A DNA stretch of 34,392 nucleotides, from the NCBI GenBank assembly GCA_036940085.1, contig JALLBK010000362.1, forward strand, positions 1 to 34,392. The letters are read 5' to 3'. A program made the position numbers and the translations under genes. Source of the DNA: Discostella pseudostelligera (lineage: Eukaryota; Bacillariophyta; Thalassiosirophyceae; Thalassiosirales; Thalassiosiraceae). Of this stretch, positions 1 through 9,224 are shown one piece after another. The notes under the pieces are model-generated. The model saw only the letters and a program-made list of their open reading frames with translations. It did no database searches and was not told the origin of the DNA. Position 1 is the first letter of the stretch; each line of letters starts with the position of its first letter.

Positions 1-376
1 AAACACAGGTGAAAAGATTTGAAAACTCTGGTTAGTTCTCAAATAACCGGTAACAGACATCGTCATCGTCATCATCGTCTGTCGTCTGTGAGAAGAGAAG
101 ATCGTCGGCTGTTGGCTGGCTTTCCCGCCATTTGCAACAGCCGCATTTTTCTTGAAACTTCTTCCCGCTATTTCAGCACAAGGGAATCAGTACAGTTTTT
201 AATTTGAATTTCATTTTCTCGAATTTTAAATGAGTTGTACTAAATCCTCTGTATGCAGCCCTAAATTCAAATCGTCAGCAGCTGCCTCTCTACGTCACGC
301 TCACGGAGCGAGAGGAACGAAGCAAAAGCGAAAGACAAACAAAAAGAGGGCACAAACACACAAACAGGCACAAACC
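1..376. promoter_or_regulatory. Upstream region of the M3 peptidase gene with E2F-like sites
   Basis: No gene is visible. A TTTCCCGCCA element lies at 121-130 and a one-mismatch relative (TTCCCGCT) at 162-169. Both resemble the E2F/DP binding consensus and recur upstream of other genes in this window. A short ATC/GTC-rich run occupies about 57-85. An in-frame ATG at 230 exists, but the ATG at 377 sits in a better initiation context (AACC before ATG) and begins a basic, amphipathic presequence, so this interval is treated as promoter and 5' leader. Promoter role is inferred. Confidence 0.4.
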
Positions 377-3031
377 ATGATGCTCCGCTGGAGGAAGAGC
401 ACCGGCATCGCAATCCAGCTCCTCGCCGCGAGGGCATTCAAGACATCTCCCCCCGCCGCGGCAGTCTCTCGTCTTCTCAATACCTGCCCAACGATGTCGT
501 CGTCGACTGCCATGACGGCCGCCGTCGCAAGCGCGCACACAGCACCAGCACTCGCCACTGCCTCCACTGAAAATCCACTGCTGCAATCTTGGTCTGATCA
601 GCCTTTCCGTCTTCCTCCCTTCGAATCTATTACTGCGTCTCATTTCGAACCAGCATTGGAGTCAGCAATGAAAGCTCATATATTGGATCTCGTGGCCATT
701 GCCTCCTCGTCTGCGAACGATTTCGATTCCATCCTGGGAGCATATGATCGTGCTGGTGCACTCCTATCGAAAGTTTCGGCGGTGTACGGCAATTACATCT
801 CCAGTCTCAATACTCCGGAGATGCAATCTGTGCAAACAAAGATGGCACCCATCCTCTCTCGTCATAATTCGAAATGTTACAATATCCCCGGATTGTTTGG
901 AAAGATTGAAGAATTGCATAATATGAAAGAGGACATGCTTGCCAATGGCACATGGAATGCCGAACAGGTTCGATTGGCCGAGAGGGTTTACATTGCATTT
1001 GTTCGAATGGGCGCCAAGTTAAATGAAGAGGAGAGGAAGGAGTATGCGGATATTAAAGGTGAGATTAAAATTCTTGGTGATTGTAGGCATGCACACCCTA
1101 TACCTACAAATAATTGACAACTCTTCACCATCGTCATGTTGTGTCTCATATTACATAACTCTGGTCCCTATCCTCAATCCACCATTAGCTGAATTGGCCG
1201 CACTCCAGACAAATTTCATGCAAAATGTTCTAAAGGATGAAGAGGAATGGGAGATGGTCCTCACCGCGGAAGATATGGAAGGTTGTCCTCCCGATCTCAT
1301 CTCTGCTGCTCGGCAGGCAGCCATAGATCGCAATCATGCAGCAGACGCCGACGCTCATGTCATTACCCTCGGTCGGAGTCTCGTGGAACCATTCCTCACG
1401 TACTCGACACGTCGTGATCTTCGAAAACGTGCATTCGACGCATGGACCTCTCGGGGAGAATTATCCAAGGAACGTGACAACCTTTCCATTGCGACGAAGA
1501 TTCTCCGATTGCGCAAACGACAGGCTCAACTCATGAATCAACCGAGCTTTGCGCACTATCAGACGGAAGATACCATGGCACAAACACCTCAGAATGTTTT
1601 GGAACTATTGACGAATGTGTGGGCCCGTGCTAAGGATGCAGCGAATAGAGAGCGCAGTATGATGGAAGCATTCCTTGCCGAGAGGGGAGAGGAATTAGAT
1701 GGTGGCATCCAAGCGTGGGATTGGAGATATTATGCCGAGCGTGTCCGGCAGGCCAATTACAATTTTGATGAGAGTGAATTGAAGCCCTACTTGAGTTTGG
1801 ATGCGGTAACGAATGCACTATTTGCAGTGTCGAATAAACTCTATGGGTTGAAATATGTGAAGCGAGAGGATGTGAAGGCCTATCACCCCGATGTGAATGT
1901 CTATGAGGTACGCCGGAACAAGAAGGCCAACAACGGTGACGAGGAGGATGAACTCGTTGCTCTCTTCCTTCATGACAACTTTGCCCGACCGCATAAGTCG
2001 AGTGGTGCATGGATGAGTGAGTATCGTTCCCAAACGAAGAATTTAGGTGAAGGAATGGATCCCGTCGAGGCCATCCCCATTGTTAGCAACAACAACAACT
2101 TTGCGAAAGGTAGCGCGTCAACTTTGCTGTCGTATGATGATGGAATTACTCTCTTTCATGAGGCAGGGTGAGCTCGTTTTTTGTTCATCTTGATTACTGG
2201 TTAACGAACTTGGCTCTCTTCTTTTCCTGCACATGATAGACACGGCCATCACGGAATGCTGAGCGACGCAACATACGGTACGTTGGCATCGACGAGCGTG
2301 CTCCGGGACTTTGTTGAATTGCCGTCGCAGTTAATGGAGCATTGGTTCAGGTAAGGCTGCTTCCCCTACAGTCATTATTTTTTGTGATATTCATTAACAA
2401 TGTATTGTTATTGTTGGCAGCGAGCCTTCCGTTCTGAGAGAGCATGCAAAACACTTCGAAACTGGTGAATCGGTCCCGGAAGACCTGCTCCGACGTCTTA
2501 AGGCCGCTCAGCTATTCAACGAAGGCTTTGCAACAGTAGAGTACACAGCGTGCGCCCTGCTCGATATTGCCATCCACTCCCTCCCTGACTACGATGACGA
2601 TTTTGACATAACTAAGTTCGAGAAAGAGTTCTTAGAGGAGCACGGCATGCCGCAGGGTATCGTCATGAGGCATCGACCAGCTCATTTTGCTCACCTTTTC
2701 GCCAGTAGTGGGTACGCCGCAGGGTACTACGTGTATCAATGGTATGTTGTTGCTTATAATAGACTGTTTCGTTATTTCTTTCACAAGCATCAATTCATTA
2801 CTACTTCTCTCAAAATGCATCTTCCTCTGCAGGGCACAAGTGCTGGATAACGATGTGTTCGCTGCGTTTGAAGAGACTGGTAACGTGTTCGATACTGAAA
2901 CTGCCGAGAAATGCAGGAGATTCATTTATTCGGCAGGGAACACTGTCGCACCTCAGCAATTGTTCCGATCATTCCGTGGAAGAGATCCTGACATATCATT
3001 TTTCTTGAAAAATCGTGGATTAATTCATTGA
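377..3031 (+). CDS. M3-family zinc oligopeptidase (oligopeptidase A/thimet-like), probably organellar
   Basis: Five exons: 377-1058, 1189-2167, 2240-2350, 2421-2741, 2833-3031. All junctions are GT-AG, phases agree, and the product is 763 residues, normal for the family. It would cleave short peptides (M3 enzymes act on roughly 5-20 residue substrates). The zinc site HEAGH is at residues 551-555, with the third ligand Glu580 in DFVELPSQ, 25 residues after the second His as in thimet oligopeptidase. The C-terminal GYAAGYYVYQW (about 688-698) is the conserved substrate-side tyrosine segment. The N-terminus (MMLRWRKSTGIAIQLLAARAF) is basic and amphipathic, suggesting mitochondrial or dual organelle import like plant organellar oligopeptidases; this is inference. 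Intron 2 splits the HEXXH codons. Start chosen at 377; in-frame ATGs at 230, 380 and 493 are alternatives. Confidence 0.93.
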
Positions 3032-3597
3032 ATCACTGCCGTGTTAATAATGGTGAAGGGGTAGTGTGATAAGAAGTGTAAAAGAATTCACTCTGCGTAT
3101 GTAACACACCTAATTGTTAGACCTAAACTCAAACTTAACCACGCGTTCTTTGGCACAAAATTGGGTCGGGATCTCGAACGGTGTAGTGCCTGAGGATAAT
3201 GTACATTCCCTGCATACTTTTGCTGTCATGCTATCAAACGCGACTTTCCTGAAATGTTGCAAACACATCCGCATTCAAAACATGCGCCCACATTCATTAA
3301 GTATCCAGCTATGAAGACAAATGAGGAGCACTATTGGTGGTGCTGGGACTGAGGTGTGAGGAGTATGCTGAGGATGAGGATTAGTAGTAGGAGAGTAACT
3401 AAATACAACAAGAAGAAGAACAAGGAATAGTACTGTTGATGCTGAGAAAGGATGAGATGGTAAGGATGATGAGGGAGAGGTGTGGCAGATCAAGTGATGA
3501 TGAGGATGAGGCAGTTGAGGATGAGCACGAGCATCATAAGTGTGAGGAGGTGCAGTAAGACTACCAATGAAGAGGATGCTTTGAGCTGATGCTAATG
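3032..3597. other. 3' flank of the M3 gene grading into purine-rich low-complexity DNA
   Basis: The first ~270 bases are ordinary AT-rich sequence, presumably the 3' UTR and terminator of the peptidase. From about 3320 the + strand becomes rich in GAGGA, GATGAG and TAGTAG words. Open frames here are by-products of the repetitive composition and match no family I know. Confidence 0.6.
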
Positions 3598-3836
3598 CAG
3601 AGGATGATGATGAAGAATATAATGAAGATAATGATGAAGATAATGAAGATGGTGATGAAGATAATGACGATGATGAAGATAATGAAGATGATGAAGATGT
3701 GAAGATAATGAAGATAATGAAGATAATGAAGATAATGAAGATAATGAAGATAATGAAGATGATGAAGATGATGAAGATGATGAAGATAATGAGGAGGGGG
3801 AGGAACACTGATGCTGATGCTGATGCTGATGCTGGG
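3598..3836. repeat. Simple repeats: 9-bp (GATAATGAA)n / GATGATGAA variants, then (CTGATG)n
   Basis: Imperfect GAT/AAT/GAA triplet repeats run from about 3600 to 3795, with a perfect 9-bp array (GATAATGAA unit) at about 3701-3757. A separate 6-bp array of CTGATG units lies at about 3808-3834. All periods are multiples of three. The + strand is almost pure purine plus T, the - strand correspondingly pyrimidine-rich. Confidence 0.9.
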
Positions 3837-3954
3837 ATGCAGAGAGGAGAGAGGAGGTTTGTGAATATCATGAGGATTAGGAGGAGCAAGAAAAATATGA
3901 CTACTAGTACTAGCATCAGGAACAGCAGCAGTGCTCCTGGTGATGGTGATGAGC

Positions 3955-4240
3955 AGGAGCATTAATAGGAGCATTAGTTGGAGCATGAGTATGAACATAG
4001 TACTAGTAAGTAGGAGCATAAGTAGGAGCACCATTAGTAGGAGCACCATTAGTACTAGGACCATGAATGAGTAGGAGCATGAATGAGTTGGAGGGGATGC
4101 ATGATGGATGAGTAGGAACGTGAGTAGGAGCATCATGCATGGTGAGTCAGAGCATCATCATGCATGAGTCCGAGCACTGAGCATGAATGCATGAGTTGGA
4201 GCATGCATGAGTAGGCCCGGGATGGATAAATGGATAGTCT
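3955..4240. repeat. Degenerate 12-bp minisatellite (GAGTAGGAGCAT-like)
   Basis: Successive units read approximately GAGTAGGAGCAT, with GAGTTGGAGCAT, ATTAGTAGGAGC and similar variants. Divergence is high, so this looks like the older flank of the cleaner array at 4366-4572. No coding potential can be supported. Confidence 0.7.
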
Positions 4241-4365
4241 GTGCTACCGGACCGTGTTCCCGTCTCGGTTCCGTCCCAGCTTTTGAAGTCCGTGACCAAT
4301 GCCTAATGAGTAGGAGGCCATGAGAGCACACATAAGCTGGAGAGCATCATGCATGAGTAGGAGTA

Positions 4366-4529
4366 TGAGCATCATGCATGAGTAGGAGCATGAGTAGGAG
4401 CATGAGTAGGAGCATGAGCCAGAGCATGAGCCAGAGCATGAGCCAGAGCATGAGCCAGACAAGCATGAGCCAGAGCATGATGAGCCAGAGCATGATGAGC
4501 CAGAGCATGATGAGCCAGAGCATGATGAG

Positions 4530-4572
<43 letters not shown>
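4366..4572. repeat. Compound minisatellite: 12-, 15- and 6-bp units built on GAGCCA/GAGCAT
   Basis: The array passes through GAGTAGGAGCAT (12 bp), GAGCCAGAGCAT (12 bp), GATGAGCCAGAGCAT-type (15 bp, about four near-perfect copies at 4468-4535) and finally (GAGCCA)n of about eight copies. The stepwise change in unit length suggests successive slippage expansions. Translation on either strand gives only Met-Ser or Ser-Gly repeats, so it is treated as non-coding. Confidence 0.88.
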
Positions 4573-4918
4573 AAAAGGAGTAGTAGGAGCATGAGGCATG
4601 TAGAGGAGCATGAGTAGGAGCATGAGTAGGAGCATGAGTAGATGCATAAGGCATGAAGAGGAGCATGCATGAGTAGGAGCAGCACCATGTAGAAGCATGT
4701 ATGATGAGTAGGAGCATGCTATCTAGGAGTATGAGCATGAACATGAGTGTAAGAGCTTGAGTAGAATGAGCTTGCATGATCATTAGGAGCTTGCACAAGT
4801 TGGAGCATGAGTAGGGGCATGAGTAGGAGGAGCAGGGAGCAGGGAGCAGGGAGCAGGGATGAGGAGAAGAATGGTCGTGCATGAGTAGGATCATGCATGA
4901 GTAGGAGTAGCATGCATG
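4573..4918. repeat. Degenerate GAGTAGGAGCATG repeats with a 7-bp (GGGAGCA)n array
   Basis: This continues the 12-bp family seen upstream in diverged form. At about 4829-4860 there is a short clean array of GGGAGCA units. Nothing else recognisable. Confidence 0.65.
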
Positions 4919-5002
4919 TGTAGGAGGAGCATGAGGAGGATGCGGAGGATGAGGAGGATGAGGAGGATGAGGAGGATGAGGAGGATGAGGAGGATGAGGA
5001 GG
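4919..5002. repeat. 9-bp minisatellite (GAGGATGAG)n
   Basis: About eight near-perfect tandem copies of a 9-bp purine-rich unit, ending at GGCTGATAAG. The - strand is a CT-rich tract. Long pure purine/pyrimidine tracts like this can adopt triplex DNA; that is general knowledge, not shown here. Confidence 0.88.
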
Positions 5003-5018
5003 CTGATAAGCACTAGTA

Positions 5019-5258
5019 CCCATTCTCAGTGCCAGTGCCAGTTGAATTGGGTGGTTGGCAAACACACCATTCTCACTCAGTGTTGTCATTGGGTGGCTGT
5101 CACCAATTCTCAGTGTTGTTGGGGTCGGTACCTGCCCATTCTAAGTGCAATTCTTGCATAGGAGTTGGCAACACCTATCCTCTGTGTGAGTGGCTGGTCA
5201 ACACTCATTCTCAATTCTCAGGGTGATTCAGTTGCCATCAGCATCCATTCACATTGTA
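5019..5258. repeat. Block 1 of a diverged ~40-bp minisatellite (CCATTCTCAGTGT...TTGGGTGGT)
   Basis: The core CCATTCTCAGTG followed by an ATTGGGTGGT/GTCAACAC-like half recurs about five times with substitutions and indels (near 5019, 5067, 5101, 5136 and 5208). The same motif family reappears at 7345-7500 and 7912-8175. No coding potential. Confidence 0.7.
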
Positions 5259-6240
5259 TCTGCTGGGTGATGGGTGATAAACATCCATTCTTAGTGTGAG
5301 CAGCCTTCTTGGTGATGGCAATGATGATGGTTTTGAGGATGAGGATAGGAATCATAGGAGGAGCCAGCATGAGGATGAGGAGGAGAATGATGAGCACCAG
5401 TGATGCTGAGGAGGATGGTGATAGAAATAGTGCTTAGTAGTGATGCTGACCACAAAGGTGATCATGAGGAGCACCAGGAGCAGGAGCAGGAGGACAAGGA
5501 AGAGAGATGAGGATTGAGTATGAGGCAGGATGAGGATGAGTAGCAGTGTGAGGAGGAGGAGTGATGCTCATGCTCACTGAGACTGAGGATGCTTAGTTAT
5601 GATGATGACAGAGGAGGAGCAGGAGGAGATGCAGTGATTCTGATGCTGATGCTGATGCTGAGGAACAGTAAAGAGGAGGACCAGCAGCAGGTGTAGTAGC
5701 ACAAGGAGCAGGTTTTGAATGCCGATGATGGAGGAGTGATGAAATGGAAGAAGAAGAAGACAGACAAGAAGGACTACTAGCAATATGACAGTATGACACA
5801 ATGATTGTATGTTAATGGTGATGAGCAGTCTCCTTGCTTTAGATAGACTGTGATGCTGATTTTGAACTTATACGGAGGATGGAGGATGATGACACCAGCA
5901 CCAACATGTGATGAGAAGGAGCAGTGACATGAGCTACCTGTTATGCGCAGACAGGTGCCAGTGGCTGAAGGCCAGGCATAGTGCAAGATTTTGAGAGGTA
6001 TCTAATTAGATCCTCTTGGCAATATCATCCTTTCTTTAAAGCACATATTGCAGGTGAATACTAATTCCTCATCACCAAAGCAACCACTAAATCTTTAATA
6101 AGATGGTAATCCCACTTAAGTGACAATTTGAGAGCTCTAACTACATAGTACATAGTTAGTACAAGGAACAAGGAGACACATGGGACTAATTACTATGTCT
6201 GCTAAATCCTTCTCTACATACACGACAGTACCAAAATCTC
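5259..6240. other. Gene-free interval, partly GATGAGGA-rich
   Basis: From 5259 to about 5960 the + strand is dominated by GATGAGGA, GAGCAGGAG and (CTGATG)n words (a short array near 5638-5660). From about 5960 to 6240 the composition becomes ordinary and AT-rich. A small inverted repeat CTAACTA/TAGTTAG sits near 6137-6159. No gene, RNA gene or transposon end can be supported. Confidence 0.55.
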
Positions 6241-6280
6241 CCTAAGAGTTCTGCTAGTGTCATGGCAGAGTTCTCTTAGG
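6241..6280. repeat. Stem-loop with CCTAAGAG/CTCTTAGG arms
   Basis: CCTAAGAG (6241-6248) is the exact reverse complement of CTCTTAGG (6273-6280). An inner CTGC/GCAG pair (6251-6254 with 6265-6268) extends the stem past a small asymmetric internal loop, leaving TAGTGTCATG as terminal loop. It stands alone in unannotated sequence, so function is unknown. Confidence 0.6.
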
Positions 6281-6419
6281 AGGATTCCAGTTGCACCCAG
6301 CATAAGTCAGGCTTATTGTTGGGTCTTCCTCTTATCCTAGCACAATAGTCTCATAAAAATAGAACATCAATCATCCATCAACGAATAATATCCTCTTTTA
6401 GGTCTGACAAGAGCTCTCA

Positions 6420-7095
6420 GCCTACATCAAGCAGTGATGCTGATGCTGCCAACAAGGGATGATCATGGTGACATGCTGAGTGAGGATCATAATACTGACA
6501 AGAGGATCCTGGTGATTCTGGTGCTGCTGATGCAGGAGGAGAACAAGCAGCACTGTGAGCACAGGTACATAATATGCTGATGGTCTACTGACAAAAGATG
6601 TGGAGGCGAACCAATGCTGAACATCACCACCATAATGCGGATAACCAATGCTGCATGCTGTGGACCAAAGAAGCTAGGGATACTAACTACAACCAATGCT
6701 TAGGAGGACCTACTATGGATGGACCAGCCAATGTGAAGGACCAACAATCATGCTGAAAACCACAACCAATGCTTAGGAGGACCTACTATGGATGGACCAG
6801 CCAATGTGAAGGACCAACAATCATGCTGAAAACCAATGCTCAGTTAGGACTTAAGACCAGTGCTGACCAATTCTTGCAAGGATCAAGAATGCTGCTGACC
6901 ATTGTTGGACCATTGTTGGACCATTGGTGAATTGTGAGGACTGTCAAGGACCAAGTAGATGAATAATGCTGACAAATGCTGATGGGGACCAACAATGCTG
7001 AGGAGGCAGGATCACTACTGAGATTACTCTTGATGCAGTTACACAAGTTGAGAGGATTTGATAGCAAATACTGATGGGGGTAATAGCTATTGAGT
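6420..7095. repeat. Field of degenerate ACCAATGCTGA-type repeats
   Basis: Variants of ACCAATGCTGA, GACCAACAATGCTGA and GGACCATTG recur irregularly, for example near 6610, 6650, 6831, 6857, 6895-6930 and 6963-7000. Two tandem TTGTTGGACCA units occur near 6902-6925. The block includes the exact 73-bp duplication annotated separately. It reads as an old minisatellite field rather than coding DNA. Confidence 0.6.
6689..6835. repeat. Exact 73-bp tandem duplication (two copies)
   Basis: The sequence starting AACCAATGCTTAGGAGGACC at 6691 is repeated without a mismatch from 6764. Identity runs to about 6835, where copy 2 departs. Perfect identity inside otherwise diverged repeats indicates a recent duplication or, less likely, an assembly error. 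Confidence 0.92.
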
Positions 7096-7344
7096 AACAA
7101 ATGAGAGCTAGTAAGAAGCAGAAGTTCTCAGAAGTGATGATGTGGATGATACTACTAATGTTGATTGCCGATGACAAGGGGGAGATGATGCATAAATCAA
7201 GTGGTTGGACTTCTTGCTTCTTGCACTCCTCCTTGTTACACATAGCTAGTAGCTATGACTACTGTACCTTTGACCTCAAATGCAACAACCTACACACCAT
7301 CTTTGGGCCACCCCATAACGGGGCGATGTTTCATGTCCGCCACT
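7096..7344. other. Short non-repetitive interval, no supported gene
   Basis: Ordinary-composition sequence between two repeat fields. It contains an 82-codon open frame (7101-7349, +) with no recognisable domain, no homologue that I know and repeat sequence at its end, so it is not called as a gene. Confidence 0.4.
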
Positions 7345-7500
7345 GGTAACTAGAATTGGGTTGGCAACACCCATTATTGTCACTGTGGTGATTGGTGATT
7401 GGGATGGTTAAGAACATTCATTCTCATCAGCATTCATTGTCAGGAGTGTAAGTGTAATGTGTAATTGGGTTGTATCCACAGTGCCATGCTGCTACTGGTG
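7345..7500. repeat. Block 2 of the ~40-bp minisatellite
   Basis: Diverged copies of the block 1 motif: ATTGGGTTGGCAACACCCAT near 7356, then TTCATTCTCATCAGCATTCA near 7418, and a further ATTGGGTTG near 7463. Weaker than blocks 1 and 3. Confidence 0.5.
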
Positions 7501-7684
7501 AGGATGATGGGAACGAATAGGAGAACATAGACAAAAGAAAAACAAGTACTTACCATGGTAGTGATGTTGACAATGCTGACAGGATTGGATGAGATGCTAC
7601 AAATGATGAGGAAGTTCAAGTGATGATGAGGATGAAGATGATATGATCAGGATGAGCAGCATTAGCACCTTAGCTGCAAATGTC

Positions 7685-7911
7685 GGCTGTGTCATGTCAG
7701 CTGGGAGGGGCAAATTTACCCCTGAAATGTCGAATGTCGTGACATGTCAGCGACTTGTCGACACATTTAGCGAATATATCATCGCCAAACGTATATCTAC
7801 CTACATACATACTGTTTCCTACGTACAGGGTAGGTACGGTAAGTTGATTTTGTGTCGCTGTGATAGCCCCATGTCGGCGAAATCCAGCGACAGTGTGGCA
7901 TGTCGCTGACA
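7685..7911. repeat. Island of TGTCGC/GCGACA words with an inverted repeat
   Basis: TGTCAGCGAC at 7745-7754 is the exact reverse complement of GTCGCTGACA at 7902-7911. TGTCGGC, TGTCGTGACA, TGTCGACA and TGTCGCTG words are dense across the island. It interrupts the minisatellite field, since blocks 2 and 3 lie on either side, and could be the remnant of a small inserted element, although no target-site duplication or transposase is visible. Confidence 0.5.
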
Positions 7912-8175
7912 AATGGTTGGGTGGTCAATGATACGAATCATTCTCAATTCTCAGTGTAATTGAGTTGTCAGCAACACATATTCTTCTCAGCAGTCAAATT
8001 GGGTGATCTATACCCATTCTCAGTGTACTAGGGTGGTGAACACCACCCTCAGTATGATTGAGAGGTCTACATTCATGCTTAGTGTGATTGGATGGTCAAC
8101 ACCAATTTGCTGTACATTGCAATTGGGTGGTCAAAACATTCTCAGTGATTCTCAGTTGTTCTCAGTGTGATTTGG
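7912..8175. repeat. Block 3 of the ~40-bp minisatellite
   Basis: About six diverged units containing ATTCTCAGTGT and TTGGGTGGTCAACACC halves, for example near 7920, 7951, 8010, 8050, 8079 and 8127-8167. Same motif family as 5019-5258. Confidence 0.7.
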
Positions 8176-9224
8176 TGCTGCTTTTGTCCATACATGCCAT
8201 TAACCATGTCTCTGGGTGGACTCAATGGGAATCCATGTCAAGATAATGATTTTTCAGGCACCCTGCATATCATAGCAGAGTTGGGTTTGTTAGTATTGAG
8301 GTGCACAAGTAGCATGACATATGGTATGATGGTACAACTCAAGCTAAGCCACAAGCCATAAGCCACATGGAAATGAGTTGATGATGGTGCCAGTGCTGCA
8401 TGCATGTATGCAAATGGGATGACTGTACGGTGCTTTTTCATTGATCCCATATGTATTGTCCCCATTCCTGTTGTGCCCAAATAGAAATTCCACCCATTTG
8501 GAAATGGTCACATCTCGTTGCTAGCTACCGTGCGCATACAGTTATTATTTTGTTGGCATGGTACTCTTGTGCCCAGTGCCCATACACAAATGGGCACTGC
8601 CTGTTACAGTTCGGGCACCAACAATTGGATGTCATGCCCATGCCCATTTGCCCATGCTGGGCAATACCCATTCATGTGTGGGCAATGCCTCCTCCTGTTC
8701 TGCAAAACAATGGTAATGGCTCATTTATTGGTGGTGAGGTATGGAGAGGTAAGTACAGCGTAAAATGGCTGAAAGTTCAGAATCCTTGAAATCGATGGAA
8801 AACAGGATGAGCCCCATCCGTAAATGGGAGAAGTACCATTCACGAACAATGCCCGTACTCAAATCGGACTGCTCCATTTATTTGTGTACAGGCAGTTTGC
8901 CTGTCTAGTCACAACACATGCATTTAAATTTGAAATTTGCCATGTGGAAGCGATCACCGCCAAGAAGTGTTTGCCACGTGCAGTCCAGTCCAGTCGGTAG
9001 TCGAGTCACGATTTGTCAGCCACGCTGGCGGAAGTGCTGGAGCGCCAATCTCAAATCTCCTCGCATTGCTCTACCGGCTAGAAGAGCGAAAATAAAAAAT
9101 AAAGCGACGACGCAACGAAAGCGGCAACCCAACGATGAAGTACACATTTAAAGGCTGTTAATAACCTTCCATGGAAATATTCCATGTTCTGAAACCAGAA
9201 GCAATTTTCACCGACAAACAACAC
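8176..9224. repeat. Cluster of short perfect hairpins rich in GCCCA/TGGGC, then the 3' flank of the syntaxin gene
   Basis: Perfect inverted repeats: CAGTGCCCAT/ATGGGCACTG with a 6-nt loop (8574-8599), TTGCCCA/TGGGCAA with a 3-nt loop (8648-8664) and ACAGGCA/TGCCTGT with a 3-nt loop (8888-8904). Many unpaired GCCCA/TGGGC words lie between them (8470-8700). From about 8905 to 9224 the sequence is ordinary and is probably the syntaxin 3' UTR and terminator. The open frames at 8451-8789 carry no recognisable domain and are attributed to the repeats. Confidence 0.6.

Noticed and set aside
230..376. Translation start of the M3 peptidase at ATG 230
   Set aside because: It adds 49 polar, Lys-rich residues ahead of what looks like an import presequence. 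ATG 377 has the better initiation context. It cannot be excluded without transcript data.
4366..5002. Regularly spaced repeats that could suggest a CRISPR array
   Set aside because: Units are 6-15 bp head-to-tail with no unique spacers, in a eukaryotic nuclear context; this is a minisatellite.
3275..5161. Long open frames on both strands encoding poly-Ile/Phe, Ser-Gly, Leu-Trp, His-Pro or Met-Ser repeats
   Set aside because: They follow automatically from triplet-phased simple repeats, exist in several frames at once and have no domain, splice or start context.
8451..8789. A 112-codon frame rich in Cys/Pro/His
   Set aside because: It is produced by the GCCCA/TGGGC hairpin cluster and overlaps a second frame of similar length; no domain is visible.
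9060..9110. tRNA D-arm-like sequence on the - strand (GCTC...GGTAGAGC)
   Set aside because: No T-arm (GTTCGANTC) or acceptor stem at the proper distance; a chance match.
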